A DNA stretch of 64,000 nt from Cyclobacterium qasimii M12-11B (GTDB lineage: Bacteria > Bacteroidota > Bacteroidia > Cytophagales > Cyclobacteriaceae). Below are positions 61,376 through 64,000 of the stretch, piece by piece. Under the pieces are notes generated by a model. The model was not told the DNA's origin. It saw only the letters and a list, made by a program, of their open reading frames with translations, and ran no database searches. Position numbers and translations under genes: made by a program. The stretch spans positions 5,613 through 69,612 of the forward strand of contig NZ_ATNM01000065.1 of the NCBI RefSeq assembly GCF_000427295.1. Direction: 5' to 3'. Positions within the stretch are counted from its first letter, which is position 1. Every line of letters starts with the position of its first letter.

Positions 61376-63904
61376 ATGACGAATACCTTTATGGGTAATT
61401 TGGGGCACTTTATGGTAATTCTGGCTTTTGTCAGTGCCTTAGTCTCAGCAGTATCCTACTTCTATTACACCCGTGCTAGCGAGTTGGATAAACCATCCTG
61501 GAAAAACTTTAGCCGAATCACTTTTTACATTCACGGTTTTGCGGCTATTTCTATTGCATTCTGCCTCTTTGAAATAATTTACAACCATCGGTTTGAATAT
61601 TTCTACGCTTACTCCCATTCTTCGAAAGGCCTGCCAGTACATTATATGATCTCCAGTTTCTGGGAAGGTCAGGAAGGTGCTTTTATTCTTTGGATATTCT
61701 GGGATGTAGTACTTGGTCTGGTTATCATCAATACCAATAAATTCTGGGAAGGACCTGTCATGTTGGTGTTCATGCTCGTTCAGGCATTTTTAGTATCCAT
61801 GATACTGGGAATCGTTATTGGAGACCTGAAAATTGGTAGTTCACCTTTTATGCTACTCCGCGATGTTTCAGAAGCACCAATATTTCAAATCAATCCGGAT
61901 TTCGTTCCTGAAGACGGTACAGGCTTAAACCCTTTATTGCAAAATATCTGGATGGTAATCCATCCACCTACCCTATTTCTGGGTTATGCATCTACTTTGG
62001 TTCCTTTTGCTTTTTTAATGGCTGGGTTAACCTTAAAGAGATATTCTGAATGGATAAGACCCGCATTACCTTGGGCCATTTTCTCTGCCATGATTTTAGG
62101 TATGGGCATTATAATGGGTGCTTATTGGGCTTATGTTACGTTAAACTTTGGAGGGTATTGGAACTGGGATCCAGTAGAAAATGCCGTCTATGTTCCATGG
62201 CTAATCATGGTAGCAGCGATTCATACCATGATCACATTTAAGAAAAGCAGCACCGCACTAAAAACCTCCATGATACTCGTCATTGGCTCGTTTATACTGG
62301 TACTGTATGCTACTTTTCTGGTTAGAAGTGGTGTCTTGGGTGATTCTTCTGTACATTCTTTTACTGATCTGGGATTATCTGGACAACTACTTATTTACAT
62401 GTTGTTCTTCCTTGCCATTGCCATCTTCCTTACCGCCAAGGAGTGGAAACACATTCCAACCTCAGAAAAAGAAGCATCGGTATATTCCAGGGAATTTTGG
62501 ATCTTTATAGGCGCCACTACCTTAGCCCTAATGGCTTTTCAGGTGATTGTACCTACTTCCATTCCGGTTTACAATGCCATTATTGAAATGTTTGGTGGCT
62601 TGTCAAATCTAGCTCCACCAGCTGATCAAATTGGATTCTATACCAAATTCCAACTTTGGTTTGCAGTTGCACTTGCCTTATTAACGGGTGTAGGGCAGTA
62701 TTTCTGGTGGAACAAAATGACCAAGGAGGATCTTAAAAATGCCTTGGTTACCCCATATATCATCTCTATGGTTTTGGCAGCCGTAATCATCACAGTTGGT
62801 AAAGTTTATGACGTTACCTATATCGTGATCGTCCTTGCTGGAGCATTCACCATTGTGGCCAATTTCTCTATTTTAGTGAAATTATTGAAGCATAAAACCT
62901 TTAAATTGGCAGGAGGATCTCTTGCCCATATTGGACTAGGTATGATTCTGATTGGGATAATGTTCTCCTCAGGATACTCCGACACCATATCCATCAATAT
63001 GTCTGGCCTAACTTATAAAAAAGATTGGGAAGATGACCTGAACAAAGAAAATGTATTGCTTTGGATCAACAAGCCGCTACAGATGAAAGATTATGATGTA
63101 GTCTATAGAGGAAGGTACAAGAAAGTAGTAGGCGTTCCTGACTATGTCAAAGCAGATGCAATGGAATCCCTCGATGGAGTAAATCAAGCCCTGGCTTTAG
63201 AAAACATTGAAGTTAAGGACAAAGTGTACTTTCAAAAAGGCGATACGCTCAAACTGGTTTTGGAAGAAAACTCTTACTTTAAGGTGGAGTATTTTCAGGA
63301 AGATGACAAGAAATTCACATTGTACCCCATGTCTCAACCTAACCCTACCATGGGTTTAATTTCTTCTCCAGACTCAAAAAGATACTTAACCAAAGATCTT
63401 TATACCCACGTCTCAGCGATCAATGATTACGAAGAACCGGAGTGGAATGATGACCAGTTTATCAATGCCGCCCCTGGTGAACAGTTTTTCATCAATGATT
63501 TTGTTACTCAATTTGAGAGTGCGGATGTGGTCAAAGAAATGGATGGAATCCCCTTAGAAGAAGGAGACATAGCTGTTCAGGCAGTCCTTACCATTATGGA
63601 TTATGATGTAAAGAAAACATTGAAACCAGTATTCTTAATTCGAGGAAATCAAGTAGGCAAAGTTGAACACATCGACCATGACCTGGGCATCAAAGTAGAA
63701 GTCGACAATATTGTTCCCGAAGAAAACAAATTTGTATTCAAGGTCAACACCTACCAAAAGGATTATGTAGTAATGAAAGCTGCTGTCAAACCCATGATCA
63801 ATGTATTGTGGCTCGGTACGATCATTATGTTGATAGGCTTCTCTGTAGCCATATTCCGTAGGTTTGATGAATTCCAAAAAATGAAAGCCAAAGGCCTGGA
63901 ATAA
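61376..63904 (+). CDS. ccmF: CcmF-type cytochrome c heme lyase (CcsA-like)
   Basis: An 842-residue inner-membrane protein that joins heme to apocytochrome c. The WWD domain reads NFGGYWNWDPVENAVYVPW (257-275). Conserved His lie in MVIHPPTLFLGYAS (~196), AIHTMIT and SVHSFTDLG. A large C-terminal periplasmic part (about 540-810) holds a CcmF C-terminal-type domain. The last membrane segment is VLWLGTIIMLIGFSVAIFRR. It ends with a strong terminator and is the last full gene in the window. Confidence 0.95.
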   Translation: MTNTFMGNLGHFMVILAFVSALVSAVSYFYYTRASELDKPSWKNFSRITFYIHGFAAISIAFCLFEIIYNHRFEYFYAYSHSSKGLPVHYMISSFWEGQEGAFILWIFWDVVLGLVIINTNKFWEGPVMLVFMLVQAFLVSMILGIVIGDLKIGSSPFMLLRDVSEAPIFQINPDFVPEDGTGLNPLLQNIWMVIHPPTLFLGYASTLVPFAFLMAGLTLKRYSEWIRPALPWAIFSAMILGMGIIMGAYWAYVTLNFGGYWNWDPVENAVYVPWLIMVAAIHTMITFKKSSTALKTSMILVIGSFILVLYATFLVRSGVLGDSSVHSFTDLGLSGQLLIYMLFFLAIAIFLTAKEWKHIPTSEKEASVYSREFWIFIGATTLALMAFQVIVPTSIPVYNAIIEMFGGLSNLAPPADQIGFYTKFQLWFAVALALLTGVGQYFWWNKMTKEDLKNALVTPYIISMVLAAVIITVGKVYDVTYIVIVLAGAFTIVANFSILVKLLKHKTFKLAGGSLAHIGLGMILIGIMFSSGYSDTISINMSGLTYKKDWEDDLNKENVLLWINKPLQMKDYDVVYRGRYKKVVGVPDYVKADAMESLDGVNQALALENIEVKDKVYFQKGDTLKLVLEENSYFKVEYFQEDDKKFTLYPMSQPNPTMGLISSPDSKRYLTKDLYTHVSAINDYEEPEWNDDQFINAAPGEQFFINDFVTQFESADVVKEMDGIPLEEGDIAVQAVLTIMDYDVKKTLKPVFLIRGNQVGKVEHIDHDLGIKVEVDNIVPEENKFVFKVNTYQKDYVVMKAAVKPMINVLWLGTIIMLIGFSVAIFRRFDEFQKMKAKGLE

Positions 63905-63929
63905 TTTCTAAAAAGTAAATAGATAAGTT

Positions 63930-63962
63930 TTAACCCCTAAATAACTTTAGGGGTTATTTTTT
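63930..63962 (+). terminator. Terminator of the ccmC-D-E-F operon
   Basis: TAACCCCTAA and TTAGGGGTTA form a 10-bp stem with an ATAACT-type loop, followed by a T run, 26 bp after the ccmF stop. Confidence 0.85.
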
Positions 63963-63970
63963 ATAAATTT

Positions 63971-64000
63971 ATGGACATGAAGTTTACTATAGCGATTATC
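63971..64000 (+). CDS. Start of a further gene, cut by the window edge
   Basis: An ATG at 63971 opens a frame (MDMKFTIAII...) that looks like the beginning of a signal peptide or membrane segment. Only ten codons are in the window, so no function can be given. It may start at the ATG at 63977. Confidence 0.3.
   Translation, partial: MDMKFTIAII

Overview
The window comes from a Bacteroidota chromosome, most likely Cytophagales (Cyclobacteriaceae-like). The signs are a SusC/SusD pair, a type IX secretion (T9SS) C-terminal tail, many lipoprotein sulfatases and sialidase-like proteins, promoter boxes of the TAnnTTTG type, few Shine-Dalgarno sites and about 40% GC. The genus assignment is inference.

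Layout. 0-2.9 kb: an AT-rich DNA methyltransferase (PglX/Eco57I-like) with an XRE regulator, cut by the left edge. 2.9-12.5 kb: housekeeping genes (murF, a T9SS-secreted FG-GAP protein, an omega-amidase, def, ruvX, a hemerythrin-type repair protein, a CtpA-type protease, a VOC protein). 12.5-16.5 kb: an M1 peptidase and a TonB-dependent receptor. 16.8-19.1 kb: a sulfatase and a 5'-truncated second sulfatase. 19.5-20.5 kb: two tRNA-Val(TAC) genes mixed with tRNA halves and a tandemly duplicated GIY-YIG nuclease cassette. 20.8-22.3 kb: DegQ/HtrA.

22.9-50.1 kb is a catabolic island, almost all on the minus strand. It starts with susC-susD and continues through four sialidase-like propellers, two SGNH esterases, a sulfatase, an N-acyl-amino-acid deacylase, an SDR, a threonine-synthase-like PLP enzyme, an N-acetylneuraminate-lyase-like aldolase, RidA, an MlrC-type M81 enzyme, an SMP-30 lactonase, a Gfo/Idh oxidoreductase and a kelch-mutarotase fused to a sodium symporter. 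A FadR-type GntR regulator diverges from susC. FAH, SDR and PIG-L genes follow. The set resembles sialic-acid scavenging (NanM, NanX, NanY, NanS and NanA-like parts) combined with an unusual amide/amino-acid degradation module.

50.2-64 kb holds serS, a Tat-exported NAL-like protein and the cytochrome c maturation genes ccmB, then ccmC-D-E-F. About 6.5 kb separates ccmB from ccmC. That gap holds three copies of a ~170-bp repeat, a lipoprotein with four EF-hand-like repeats, and a thioredoxin-ApbE-DUF4266-DUF3570 cluster.

Eight otherwise intact genes are broken by nine single-base indels, and eight of the nine sites are homopolymer runs. This points to sequencing error more than to real gene decay, and such genes are described here as whole genes with a frameshift.
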